NCBI RefSeq assembly: GCF_014639655.1
Contig: NZ_BMGB01000002.1
Span: forward strand, 310,001 to 374,000
DNA from: Conyzicola nivalis
Lineage (GTDB): Bacteria; Actinomycetota; Actinomycetes; Actinomycetales; Microbacteriaceae
Direction: 5' to 3'
Length of the DNA: 64,000 nucleotides
Shown here piece by piece: positions 25,066-33,180 of this stretch (position 1 is its first letter; every line of letters begins with the position of its first letter). The notes beneath the pieces are model-generated. The model did not search any database and was not told the origin of the DNA. It worked only from the letters and a program-made list of their open reading frames with translations. Position numbers and translations under genes: made by a program.

Positions 25066-26481
25066 TCAGGCCAAGGCTGAGTCGGGCATCGGGCTCTCCG
25101 CAAGGGCGCGCGCGGCCTTGCCGATGACGACGCTGTAGGTCGGGTACGCGAAGCGCACGTTCGCCAGAGTCGTCACGTCGATGCCGGCGGCCATCGCGGT
25201 AGTCACCGACTGGATCACCTCGACGGCGTTCTCCCCGACGGCGTGAGCGCCGAGAATCAGCTCGCGACGCCGGTCGGCGATGAGCTTGAGGAACCCGGTC
25301 TCGCGGTCGTCGATTACCGCGCGATCGACCTCGCCATACGGCACCGTCGCTACGACGCACTGGGGATCGCGCTCTCGGGCCTCGGCCTCGGTGAGGCCGA
25401 CACCCGCGTAGTCGGGATCGGTGAATCCGCCGGCGGGGAGCAGGTGGTGGGGTGTGCGCCGGTTGGCGCCGAGCACCGCGTTCTCGGCAGCAGCCTCGCC
25501 TTCGAACTGTGCTGCCTGCACGAGCATGTCGCGCCCGTTCGCATCGCCCACGGCGAAGATGTGCGGCACCACGGTGCGGAAGTACTGATCGGCCGGGATC
25601 GACGACCGCTCGATCTGGATGCCGGCCCGTTCAAGACCCAGGCCATCGACGTCGGCGGGCCATCCGGTCGCCATGATGACGACGTCGAACGGGTCGGAGT
25701 GCAGACCATCGGCATCGCGCCAGTTCAGGATGATCGACCCATCGTCACCCCTCGCCAGCGAGTCGACGGTCTCGATGCCGAGCCGTATCCGAACGCCCTG
25801 CGCGGCGAACGACGACGCGACGAGGTCGGAGATCGAGGCATCCGACGTGGTCAGGATGCGGGGAGCTACGTCGAGCAGCGTAACCTCCGACCCGAACGAC
25901 GCGAATACGGTGACGAGTTGCGCTCCGGTGTTGCCTCCGCCGATCACGGCCGCGCGGCGGGGTAGGGCGGGTAGGCCGAGGATGTCCTCGGGCACCGTCG
26001 CCAGCTCGGCGCCCGGTATAGGCAGTCGACGGGAGTGTCCGCCGACGCAGATGATGATGGAGTCGGCGCTCACCCGTCGCCCGCTGTCGAGCACGAGAAC
26101 ACTGTCGCTCTCGAATCGGGCGCGACCCTCTTGCACGAGGTCGATGCCGGCCGCGGCAAACCTGTCGGCCTCGCGTTTGATCGAGCGCACCTTCTCGACG
26201 CGCTCTTCGACGCGCTTGACGACTCGCGCCCAGTCGACGACCGGGGCGCCCACGTCGATGCCGTAAGCGCTCGCGGTCCGGGTCTCGCGCATCATGCGCG
26301 CCGTCTTGGCGAGCACGCGCGTGGGCACGCAGCCGGTGTTGACGCAGGTGCCGCCGAGTCGGCCGGCCTCGAGCACAACGACCCGCGCGCCCAGCTCTGC
26401 CGCACGCAGGGCCGCGGCGGTACCCGCCGGGCCCGCGCCGATCACGGCGACGTCATAGTGATCGGGCGCATCCTGCTGCAT
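25066..26481 (-). CDS. FAD-dependent pyridine nucleotide-disulfide oxidoreductase
   Basis: 471 residues. FAD loop DVAVIGAGPAGTAAALRAAELGA; redox-active pair in GGTCVNTGCVPTR; NAD loop AAVIGGGNTGAQLVTVFASFG; second FAD motif HIFAVGDANGRDML. It resembles lipoamide dehydrogenase and mercuric reductase. In the C-terminal domain the H-P-T-x-S-E catalytic dyad of lipoamide dehydrogenases is replaced by AYPTYSVVIG, so the usual His base is missing and a disulfide substrate is uncertain. Cytosolic; no lipoate or mercury genes nearby. Confidence 0.85.
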   Translation of the reverse strand: MQQDAPDHYDVAVIGAGPAGTAAALRAAELGARVVVLEAGRLGGTCVNTGCVPTRVLAKTARMMRETRTASAYGIDVGAPVVDWARVVKRVEERVEKVRSIKREADRFAAAGIDLVQEGRARFESDSVLVLDSGRRVSADSIIICVGGHSRRLPIPGAELATVPEDILGLPALPRRAAVIGGGNTGAQLVTVFASFGSEVTLLDVAPRILTTSDASISDLVASSFAAQGVRIRLGIETVDSLARGDDGSIILNWRDADGLHSDPFDVVIMATGWPADVDGLGLERAGIQIERSSIPADQYFRTVVPHIFAVGDANGRDMLVQAAQFEGEAAAENAVLGANRRTPHHLLPAGGFTDPDYAGVGLTEAEARERDPQCVVATVPYGEVDRAVIDDRETGFLKLIADRRRELILGAHAVGENAVEVIQSVTTAMAAGIDVTTLANVRFAYPTYSVVIGKAARALAESPMPDSALA

Positions 26482-26550
26482 CTTGCTCTCCTCTGAGACG
26501 CGGTACTGCAGCCACGATATCCCGGCCGCGAAGATGCAGGTGGCGGAATC

Positions 26551-26581
26551 CCCGTCCGGTGCCGAACCGGCACCGGACGGG
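26551..26581 (-). terminator. GC-rich hairpin downstream of the GlsB/YeaQ gene
   Basis: CCCGTCCGGTGCCG and CGGCACCGGACGGG form a perfect 14-bp stem with a three-base loop (AAC), ten bases past the stop of the small membrane protein gene on the minus strand. No T-tract follows, so it may act as a terminator or an mRNA-stabilising hairpin. Confidence 0.6.
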
Positions 26582-26591
26582 CCGCGACCGA

Positions 26592-26870
26592 CTAGCGCCG
26601 AGCGGCGCCGCGGCCCGCGAAGCGCACGTAGAGGAACAGCACGATGATCGCGCCGATAATCGATCCGATAATGCCGGCGGGCTGGAAGAAGCCGTCCATC
26701 GCGTCGCGCTGGAAGATCAGGAAGCCGAGAAAACCACCGACGAACGACCCGATGATGCCGAGCAGGATGGTCATCGGGATGCTGATGTTCTGATGTCCAG
26801 GGATAACCAGACGGGCGACTGCGCCGGCGATGAGTCCGACGATGATGAGGCTGATGATGAGACCGATCAC
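26592..26870 (-). CDS. GlsB/YeaQ/YmgE family stress response membrane protein
   Basis: 92 residues from a GTG at 26870 with a GAAAGGAC site upstream. Three hydrophobic segments (about 1-22, 32-52 and 60-84) carry the family's glycine-rich pattern: GLIAGAVARLVIPG, LGIIGSFVGGFLGFLI and AGIIGSIIGAIIVLFLYVR. These small inner-membrane proteins are linked to stress responses but their mechanism is unknown. It is divergent from a LuxR response regulator. Confidence 0.88.
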   Translation of the reverse strand: MIGLIISLIIVGLIAGAVARLVIPGHQNISIPMTILLGIIGSFVGGFLGFLIFQRDAMDGFFQPAGIIGSIIGAIIVLFLYVRFAGRGAARR

Positions 26871-26962
26871 GATAAGTCCTTTCTTCTGCACGCCTGAGCG
26901 TGCGTAACGGTTCGACGGATGTCGAGCCGAAAGCAATTCAGCCAGAGCCGCTAGACCGCCGG

Positions 26963-26980
26963 TACACCCCAAAGGGTGTA
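26963..26980. promoter_or_regulatory. Inverted repeat upstream of the LuxR regulator
   Basis: TACACCC, spacer CAAA, GGGTGTA is a perfect 7-bp inverted repeat (18 bp). It lies between the divergent GlsB-like gene (start 26870) and the LuxR regulator gene (start 27014), 33 bases before the latter. It fits an operator for a dimeric LuxR-type protein, possibly the regulator itself. Confidence 0.5.
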
Positions 26981-27013
26981 GTCGTCTCGTGCTAGTGGGC
27001 GTATCGTCAAGGC

Positions 27014-27670
27014 ATGGCCGAGCCCCTCACCGTCGCACTGGTCGACGACTACGACGTTGTGCTTGCGGGTCTGGCCCACATGTTCGACCATTACCGTCAC
27101 CGCGTGGTAGTCGCGGAAATCGACGCGAATTTCGACCTCAAAGACACCGTCGACATCGTGCTCTACGACTCCTTCGCGCAGCCCGAGTCGGATCACGACG
27201 AGATCGCGGCCCTTGTACGCAGCCCGCGCGCTTCCTACGTCGTCGTCTACACCTGGAACTTCCACCCGTCGCTCGTCGCCCAAGCACTCGAGCAGGGCGT
27301 TCGCGGCTACCTGTCGAAGTCGCTCACTGCCCGCGAACTCGTCGCAGCCTTGGAAGCCGTACGCGACGGCGAGGTCGTCGTGAGCGACCCTCCCCGGCGG
27401 GCCGGCAATGCGCCCGGCATCGAATGGCCGGGACGTCACGAGGGCATCACCGATCGCGAGGCGGAGATCCTCGCGCTGATCACCCAGGGCAAGAGCAACG
27501 CCGAGGTCGCGGCGCTCACCTACCTGAGCCCGAACACGGTGAAGCTCTACATCCGCAACGTCTACGCCAAGATCGGCGCCACCTCGCGAACGCAAGCCGT
27601 GCTCTGGGGCGTCAACCACGGGTTCACCCCCGACCACCATCGGATCGATCACTGGCTCGGAGGCCCCTGA
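27014..27670 (+). CDS. LuxR/NarL-family response regulator (orphan)
   Basis: 218 residues. An N-terminal receiver domain has the acidic pair D11/D12, a candidate phosphoacceptor D52 in DIVLYDSF, and a GYLSKSLTARELV lysine segment. The C-terminal LuxR helix-turn-helix is ITDREAEILALITQGKSNAEVAALTYLSPNTVKLYIRNVYAKIG. No histidine kinase is adjacent, so it is an orphan, possibly regulated by its own level or by another kinase. It may control the divergent GlsB-like stress gene via the 26963-26980 palindrome. Confidence 0.88.
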   Translation: MAEPLTVALVDDYDVVLAGLAHMFDHYRHRVVVAEIDANFDLKDTVDIVLYDSFAQPESDHDEIAALVRSPRASYVVVYTWNFHPSLVAQALEQGVRGYLSKSLTARELVAALEAVRDGEVVVSDPPRRAGNAPGIEWPGRHEGITDREAEILALITQGKSNAEVAALTYLSPNTVKLYIRNVYAKIGATSRTQAVLWGVNHGFTPDHHRIDHWLGGP

Positions 27671-27750
27671 TTCGGTCAAAGGTAAGTGACAAACTGCCAT
27701 ACCTTCCTCATCTTCCGCGAGCCCGCGCATCCGTCTGCCACGGTTGACGC

Positions 27751-28122
27751 ATGCGCCGAACCGAAGAACTCAACCACGCCGTCGACACCTATTTTCGCGG
27801 CGTCTACAACTGCGACGTCACGCTGCTCGACGAGGTGTTCCACCCCGCGAGCTCCCTCTTCGACGTCGATGAGGGGGTAGTGACGGTCGACCCCTACCCG
27901 GTGTGGCGCGAGGTGGTCGCGAACCGACCTTCGCCCGCGTCCGCCGGTCATGAACGCACAGAAGAGGTGCTCGTCGTCGATTGGCTTTCGGATGCCGCGG
28001 CTATCGTTCGCCTGCGGCTGCGCGCCATCGACAGTATCTTCGTCGACCAACTCTCGTTCGTCGACGGACCGGACGGATGGCAGATCGTCGCGAAAGTGTG
28101 GCACCTGGAGTCGACGCTCTAG
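27751..28122 (+). CDS. Nuclear transport factor 2-like (lumazine-binding-like) protein
   Basis: 123 residues with the alpha+beta cone signature: LNHAVDTYFRGVYNCDVTLLDEVFHP at the start, AAIVRLRLRAIDSIFVDQLSFV in the middle and WQIVAKVWHLE at the end. This is the putative lumazine-binding/SnoaL-like NTF2 family. The pocket is probably enzymatic or ligand-binding, but no substrate can be assigned. It sits 80 bases after the LuxR gene. Confidence 0.78.
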   Translation: MRRTEELNHAVDTYFRGVYNCDVTLLDEVFHPASSLFDVDEGVVTVDPYPVWREVVANRPSPASAGHERTEEVLVVDWLSDAAAIVRLRLRAIDSIFVDQLSFVDGPDGWQIVAKVWHLESTL

Positions 28123-28212
28123 GCCACGGCCCAGTAGCAACAAACGTCTCGAGCCGCAACGGGCCTCACACGATGCGGCCCTCTCGGCGGGGCCACCTGT
28201 ACGTTTGCACTC

Positions 28213-28227
28213 TGCTGACTATCAGCA
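28213..28227. promoter_or_regulatory. Candidate TetR operator
   Basis: TGCTGA-CTA-TCAGCA, a perfect 6-bp inverted repeat with a three-base spacer, lies 44 bases upstream of the TetR gene start at 28272. The flanks CTC and GAG extend the symmetry if one base is bulged. It may mediate autoregulation. Confidence 0.45.
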
Positions 28228-28271
28228 AGAGGTGACCGCAGGTTGAACACCCACCAGACAGGAGCCTCGAC

Positions 28272-28886
28272 GTGGCTACGCATGCCCGCCCCGCCCCGCC
28301 CGCGAATCCTTCGGGCGGTGTGCGCGAACGCGTCCTCGAAGTCGCCGACTACCTGTTCTACACGGACGGCATCAACCAGACCAGTGTCGACGCGATCGCG
28401 TTCCAAGCCGACGTCTCAACGCGGGCGTTCGCCAGGGCGTTCGCATCGAAGGAAGACCTGATCGTGGCCTACGTCAATCAGAGGCACGAGAGCGACGTCG
28501 ACCTCTTTTCGACGATCGCCGCGACGGAGTTATCCCATCAGCTCGTCCTTAACATGGTGCTTTCCGAGGTCATCATCGACGTCACCAGCCCCGGCTTCCA
28601 CGGGTGCGCGTTCATCAACGCCGCCATCGAATGCCGAGAATACCTAGCCGTGCAGGCGGCCGTGAAGAACCATCGGGAGTGGTACACCGGTGCGGCAACC
28701 GAGGTGCTGCGGCAGGCCGGCCACCATTACCCGGCGGACGCCGCCGACGACGTGTTGCTGGCCCGGGATGGCGCCATGAACAGCGGATACGGCGGCGATC
28801 CCACTGCGGCGACTGCAGCATTGCGGCGCGCGATCGACAGGGTTCTGGCCGAAATCCCAGACACGTCGTCGTCGTTCTCTATTTAG
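28272..28886 (+). CDS. TetR family transcriptional regulator
   Basis: 204 residues from a GTG preceded by CAGGAG. Helix-turn-helix region: RVLEVADYLFYTDGINQTSVDAIAFQADVSTRAFARAFASKEDLIVAYV. The C-terminal domain contains the GCAFINAAIE segment found in a group of actinobacterial TetR proteins (TetR_C_16/33-like). It is followed after 36 bases by a small membrane protein gene, which is the likely regulated partner. Confidence 0.88.
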   Translation: MATHARPAPPANPSGGVRERVLEVADYLFYTDGINQTSVDAIAFQADVSTRAFARAFASKEDLIVAYVNQRHESDVDLFSTIAATELSHQLVLNMVLSEVIIDVTSPGFHGCAFINAAIECREYLAVQAAVKNHREWYTGAATEVLRQAGHHYPADAADDVLLARDGAMNSGYGGDPTAATAALRRAIDRVLAEIPDTSSSFSI

Positions 28887-28922
28887 AGCGACCCGTCGCC
28901 TCGCCACCGTTGGAGGAATATC

Positions 28923-29132
28923 TTGGCCAGTGACCCGGGCGACCGCACCGCCGCGTGGGCCCAGATCGGTCTCGCCGTCTTCACCGAAGGAATGGGGGTG
29001 TGGGCTTTGGTGGCGGATCCCGGAGGCACAAGTGCCAGAGGCCTACCGATGTGGCTGCTCGGTGGCCTGCTCGTAGTATTCGGTGTTTGGGTTGCCGCCC
29101 GGGCGATCAAAACCCTGCGCCGAACGAGCTGA
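28923..29132 (+). CDS. Small membrane protein, 69 aa
   Basis: TTG start at 28923 with a strong GGAGG site at 28911-28915. Two hydrophobic segments (about 13-30 and 42-60) carry GLAVFTEGMGVWALVADPGG and MWLLGGLLVVFGVWVAARAI. No family recognised. It follows the TetR gene closely and is probably its partner or in its transcript. Confidence 0.6.
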   Translation: MASDPGDRTAAWAQIGLAVFTEGMGVWALVADPGGTSARGLPMWLLGGLLVVFGVWVAARAIKTLRRTS

Positions 29133-29157
29133 CTCGGCGCACTTCGGCACAGGCGGG

Positions 29158-29550
29158 CTAGCCCTGACCGCTGATGCTCTTGGCCTTGATCGTCAGGATG
29201 ACCCGCTGCTGGTCGCGCCCGCCGTACCAGGGGTAGGGCCGACCCGTGTACTTCTGCGACATCGCCTCAATGCTCTCCGCGCCGCCCTCGGTCGTCACAC
29301 TGACCACCTCGCCACGCACCTGGATGTACCGGAACGGGTTCGCGGGATCCTGGATCGCCACGGCCACGCGCGGGTCGCGCTCGATGTTGCGCACCTTCAC
29401 GTACCCGACCACGGAGTTGATGATGACGTGCTCGCCGTCGGTATCGACCCAGGTCTCGGTCACCTGCGGCGAACCGTCGGCCATGATCGTGGAGAGGAAG
29501 CAGGGGCTCGGCTTGCGAAGCAGGTCGAGAAGGGGAGCGGGAAGGGGCAT
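29158..29550 (-). CDS. PPOX class F420-dependent oxidoreductase
   Basis: 130 residues with the split-barrel flavin fold: CFLSTIMADGSPQVTETWVDTDGEHVIINS, then VRNIERDPRVAVAIQDPANPFRYIQVRGEVV. In actinobacteria such proteins are usually annotated as F420-dependent or pyridoxamine-phosphate-oxidase-like reductases. The cofactor is inferred from the family. It probably acts in the cytosol on a redox or xenobiotic substrate. It is convergent with the small membrane protein gene and divergent from the PstS-like gene. Confidence 0.85.
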   Translation of the reverse strand: MPLPAPLLDLLRKPSPCFLSTIMADGSPQVTETWVDTDGEHVIINSVVGYVKVRNIERDPRVAVAIQDPANPFRYIQVRGEVVSVTTEGGAESIEAMSQKYTGRPYPWYGGRDQQRVILTIKAKSISGQG

Positions 29551-29692
29551 CCGCTCATTCTCCTCTGCCGCGGTCGCGGATCCCGCTCGAGCAGACGCCC
29601 ATGGACCCGCCTATTTCTCATTTTGTCAACCGTTCATGCTCCATTCACGCCTCACCCCTACGGTGACGGATGACACGGGGGAGCGTTCGGCA

Positions 29693-31312
29693 ATGGGGGT
29701 AAGACGCTTGACCGCGCTCAGTGCTGCACTGAGCCTCACTCTCGCGGCAGCACTGCTCGGCCCGCTCGGTGCGTCACCCGCCCAAGCCGCCGCGCTCGTG
29801 CCGATCACCGGCACCGGTTCGACCTGGGCCCAGAACGCCCTCGACATTTGGCGCAAGGGGGTCGCTTCGAGCTACGGCCAGACCGTGAACTACACGGGGT
29901 CGGGCTCGCGAAACGGACTCGCCGATTTCGCCAGTGGCGCCACGGACTTCGCCGTGAGCGAGCAGCCCTTCGAGTCCCCGGCAGACGGAGACGGCGGGAT
30001 CAGGGCGCCCGACTTCTCCTACGGCTCCCTGCCGATCGCGGCGGGCGCGACCTCCCTCGCCTACAACCTGCGCGCGACAGGCACGCGCGTCAACGACCTA
30101 CAGCTCAGCGGTGACACCGTGGCGAAGATCTTCACCGGGGTCATCACGGTCTGGAACGACCCCGCGATCCAGGCCGACAACCCGCAGATCGCCCTGCCGG
30201 CTCAGACCATCACTCCCATCGTGCGGGCCGATGCTTCTGGGTCGACCGAGGTCTTCACCCGGTGGATGGCGACCCAGCACGAGGGCGTGTGGAGTGACTA
30301 CTGCGTGCGCCGGGGCGAATCGGCGAGCTGTGGCGCCACGTCGCAGTATCCGGTCAGCGGAGCCATGAAGGCGCAGTCCGGTTCGCTCGGCGTGGCCGGC
30401 TACGTCAGCCAGTCTTACGGCGACGGCTCGATCACCTACGTCGAGAACAGCTACGCCGTGAAGTCGGGCCTCGCGACGGCCAAGCTCCTCAACGCCGGCG
30501 GCTCCTTCGTCGCACCGTCGGCCGCCGCCGTGGGCATCGCTCTGCAGGGTGCCGGGGCCGGTGACGGCGGTGTCTTCGCCAACCAGGACCCGCGCGCCTA
30601 CCCGCTGTCGAGCTACGCGTCGATGATCGTGCCGAACGCGGTATGGGCGAGCTTCACCACCGAGAAGGGCCGCTCGCTCGGCGAGTTCGCCCGCTACGCG
30701 CTGTGCGAGGGCCAGGCACTCGTCGAAAGTCTCGGCTACGCGCCGCTGCCGGCCAACCTCGTGTCCGCCGGGCTCGCAAAGATCCGAAGCATCCCGGGCG
30801 CCGAATCGGTCGACGTGACCGCCAACTGCGAGAGCCCCACTCCGAATTCCGTCGGACTCTCGGTTACGACGATCCAGGCGGTCGACACCCCACTCAGCAT
30901 CGAGTTCCCCGCCGACGATCCTGCCGGGTTCGGCCAGCCGGGACTCGTGAACGGAGTCTCGGTCGTCACCGGCGCGCTGCCCGAGATCACGGTGCACGAC
31001 GGTCGCGTCTCGAGCGAACAGGGCTGGGATGTCGCGGCCAACCTGACTCCGTTCACCAGCACGACCGATGCCAGCCAGACGATCAGCACCCGACACGTCG
31101 GCCTGCGCGCGTTCGTCGTCACGACGACCGCCGCCGGTTCTGCCCCAGCTACACCTCAGGTCGCCGGCACCGCCGTCTACCCGGCCCAGTACGCGTCTGG
31201 AAGCGGCGCGGGGGAGACGGTACTCGGCGGCGAAGTCACCCTCGTCTCGCCGGCGAACAGCCCGGCGGGAACCTACACAGCGAAGCTCACCCTCACGATC
31301 ACCTCGCGCTGA
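29693..31312 (+). CDS. Secreted PstS-like phosphate-binding domain protein
   Basis: 539 residues from an ATG at 29693 with a GGGGGAG site upstream. Signal peptide: about residues 1-32, ending SPAQAAA. The PBP-like domain has ITGTGSTWAQNALDIW, GSGSRNGLADF, DFAVSEQPF, ATSLAYNL, IFTGVITVWNDPAI, RADASGSTEVFTRW, the usual PstS segments. It ends with a C-terminal extension of about 170 residues of beta-sandwich type (SVGLSVTTIQAVDTPLSIEFP), without a lipobox. No pstCAB genes are adjacent, so it may serve as a cell-surface or released phosphate-binding protein. Confidence 0.82.
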   Translation: MGVRRLTALSAALSLTLAAALLGPLGASPAQAAALVPITGTGSTWAQNALDIWRKGVASSYGQTVNYTGSGSRNGLADFASGATDFAVSEQPFESPADGDGGIRAPDFSYGSLPIAAGATSLAYNLRATGTRVNDLQLSGDTVAKIFTGVITVWNDPAIQADNPQIALPAQTITPIVRADASGSTEVFTRWMATQHEGVWSDYCVRRGESASCGATSQYPVSGAMKAQSGSLGVAGYVSQSYGDGSITYVENSYAVKSGLATAKLLNAGGSFVAPSAAAVGIALQGAGAGDGGVFANQDPRAYPLSSYASMIVPNAVWASFTTEKGRSLGEFARYALCEGQALVESLGYAPLPANLVSAGLAKIRSIPGAESVDVTANCESPTPNSVGLSVTTIQAVDTPLSIEFPADDPAGFGQPGLVNGVSVVTGALPEITVHDGRVSSEQGWDVAANLTPFTSTTDASQTISTRHVGLRAFVVTTTAAGSAPATPQVAGTAVYPAQYASGSGAGETVLGGEVTLVSPANSPAGTYTAKLTLTITSR

Positions 31313-31410
31313 GCCGTTCCTCCGAGGTGACCAAAGGCGCGTCGGGGACGGTCTTGGCGTTCCGCTAGCGTGTCACATACCCTCTTGTGATTGAAGCGAG
31401 GAACAGAGTC

Positions 31411-31659
31411 ATGACCCAGGTTCAAGTCGGCGGCCTCGGTGGCCTTGTCCTCGGAATAGCCGTTGTCGCAGGATGCGTCCTGCTGTTCGTTTACGCGGAC
31501 CGGTACGCCTTGTACTCGAAAAACCGGGCGGAACGAATGTATGGGGCTTTGATGTCCAGACAGTTCACCCGGGCCAACGTGAGGCTGGGCGCGAGCGGCG
31601 GGCTCGTGTTCGGAGTGCTGGTTGTGATCCTCTGCACGGTTCGTCTGCTCGGGAGCTAA
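31411..31659 (+). CDS. Small membrane protein, 82 aa
   Basis: ATG at 31411 preceded by GAGGAACAGAGTC; a GTG at 31387 is the alternative. Two hydrophobic segments, about residues 8-28 (GLVLGIAVVAGCVLLFVYA) and 60-80 (GLVFGVLVVILCTVRLLG), flank a charged loop with YSKNRAERMYGALM. No family recognised; a region without genes follows at 31660-31882. Confidence 0.55.
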   Translation: MTQVQVGGLGGLVLGIAVVAGCVLLFVYADRYALYSKNRAERMYGALMSRQFTRANVRLGASGGLVFGVLVVILCTVRLLGS

Positions 31660-31882
31660 GGGAGGTTTCCGAGAGCAGGGCGCGGCTCGTCGGCCGGCCA
31701 AAACCCTCGGCGACCAACGCGTCTAGAAGCGTGTTTGTCTTACGTCCCACGGCTTGCGAGGCGTCTCGTCCGTTTGAGGTGCGAACGGGTAGATGGCGAT
31801 TGCGAGCGCGCCAGGGCGATCTAAGGTCCGCCCGCCACGTTCGGTTCGGATGTGATCCGACGCACCTGCGCGTCCCGACAAG

Positions 31883-32341
31883 CTAGCCCAGTACCCATAT
31901 GACTAGGCCGTCTCGCTTCATCGTGAAGTCTTTGTCCCGGCCGAAGGCGACGCCGTCACCGGCAACGAGCGGGTGCAGCCTTACCTCTACGAACTCGTCG
32001 GACGGGTTCGACGGAGTCCACGTTTCTCTACCGGACTTTTCGAGCAGGCCGTTGCTCACATATCCGGCGTCGGCCAAACGCTCTTGCAACTCAGGGAGCG
32101 CGTCCTGCCCTTCCACAGCGGCAGTGTACAGCGGCGGGTTGTTGCCACCGATACCAGAGCGCCCCTCCCGGACAAGCCCGTCCAGCGAAGGAATATCGAG
32201 GACTTCGACGACGTCGTTGACCTCGTCGAAAAACCCCGGAGGAGTAAAATCATGGCCAGCAACCGTGCACCCCGACAACGACGTCAACAGAACCAGGGCA
32301 GCAGCCGCGCGGATCGCAATTGATCGAAGCTCAGTGACCAT
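31883..32341 (-). CDS. Hypothetical lipoprotein, 152 aa
   Basis: ATG at 32341 (GTG at 32350 possible). The N-terminus has a hydrophobic core followed by the lipobox LTSLSGC. The mature part contains DFTPPGFFDEVNDVVEVLDIPSLDGLV and a C-terminal EVRLHPLVAGDGVAFGRD. No known domain is visible. Probably membrane-anchored on the outer face; function unknown. Confidence 0.65.
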   Translation of the reverse strand: MVTELRSIAIRAAAALVLLTSLSGCTVAGHDFTPPGFFDEVNDVVEVLDIPSLDGLVREGRSGIGGNNPPLYTAAVEGQDALPELQERLADAGYVSNGLLEKSGRETWTPSNPSDEFVEVRLHPLVAGDGVAFGRDKDFTMKRDGLVIWVLG

Positions 32342-32618
32342 GGGACTCACAGTACGCCAGCCGCAGCGCAGGGTTGGTTATGCGGTTTCAGCGGCTGCGG
32401 TGACTTCTGACATTGTCAGCGCAAATGTGCTGGGTCTCCCTGTCGGTTACACCTCGTACGCAAACCCGTACGCCCCAGACCTATTCAGTTCCGACGTCCT
32501 ACCAGTCATGTTCGCCGGACTCAGCTGTGAATCGTGCGGGCCCCGAGGGGGTCACAAGGATCTTTCGGGCCCGACGTTCCTCACCCGTAGCTGGGGGGCG
32601 AAGCCCTCCCACAGAAGG
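32342..32618. other. Intergenic region, no supported gene
   Basis: 277 bases between the lipoprotein and the BLUF gene, both on the minus strand. Open frames here are long shadows without a ribosome site. I see only a short CTGACATTGTCAG palindrome at 32407-32419. Confidence 0.4.
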
Positions 32619-33041
32619 TCAGGCGGCGTTGTGGTAGCGGAACCACTCCAGCAGCATCCGCGCTCGTGACGGCGTTCCCCAGTCGACAGGGTTCGAGCGC
32701 TCTTGGAAGAAAGAGCTGTAGCCCGGGATGTCACGGATGCCCGACTCGGTGAGTGCGCGGAACCCCATGCTCCACTCGGGGAAGCGTCGCTCGTCGATCT
32801 GCTCCTCGAGCAGTGTGCGAACGCCGTCGTGACGCGGATCGGCCGAGACGATCGCATATACGGAGCGCACGGCCGCATCGTCGCCCTCGAGCGCCTGCAT
32901 GAAATGTCCGTCGCGGTAGAGCAGCATGCCCGTCAGCTCGGATGCCGAATTGTTCGCCCGGCTCTTCTCGAGAAGCTCCGCGAGCGCCTCGTCGGAGAAC
33001 GGCGAGACGGCAGAGCTGATGTAGACGATGGATAACAACAT
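32619..33041 (-). CDS. BLUF-domain blue-light sensor protein
   Basis: 140 residues, almost entirely a BLUF domain: the flavin-site Tyr at residue 7 (SIVYIS), Asn at 30/31 (ANN), Gln at 49 (GHFMQALEG) and the Trp/Met pair W90/M92 (PEWSMGF) are all present. This FAD-binding fold senses blue light through a hydrogen-bond rearrangement. No effector domain is fused, so it probably acts through a partner protein. The C-terminal tail (PSRARMLLEWFRYH) may form helices for interaction. It stands alone. Confidence 0.9.
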   Translation of the reverse strand: MLLSIVYISSAVSPFSDEALAELLEKSRANNSASELTGMLLYRDGHFMQALEGDDAAVRSVYAIVSADPRHDGVRTLLEEQIDERRFPEWSMGFRALTESGIRDIPGYSSFFQERSNPVDWGTPSRARMLLEWFRYHNAA

Positions 33042-33106
33042 TGACCCCCCGGGACTTCTTACATTGATTCTAGGTACGCGTGGCCACTGTCGGTGGACTC
33101 GGGTGG

Positions 33107-33120
33107 GCCAAATCTTTGGC
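33107..33120. repeat. Palindrome GCCAAATCTTTGGC, copy 1
   Basis: A 14-bp near-palindrome (GCCAAA-TC-TTTGGC), repeated exactly at 33152-33165 inside the large hairpin next to tRNA-Thr. No function known. Confidence 0.6.
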
Positions 33121-33136
33121 GGTATCTCGTCGGTAA

Positions 33137-33180
33137 GGGCTCCAAAAAAGCGCCAAATCTTTGGCCCTTTTTTGGAGCCC
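33137..33180 (-). terminator. Long hairpin overlapping the 3' end of tRNA-Thr
   Basis: GGGCTCCAAAAAAG (33137-33150) and CTTTTTTGGAGCCC (33167-33180) form a perfect 14-bp stem. The loop contains the 6-bp hairpin GCCAAA-TC-TTTGGC. The 33176-33180 bases belong to the tRNA acceptor end. On the minus strand it lies just 3' of tRNA-Thr. The A6/T6 tracts lie within the arms, so it is unlike a typical intrinsic terminator; it may terminate the tRNA transcript or interfere with 3' processing. Confidence 0.55.
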
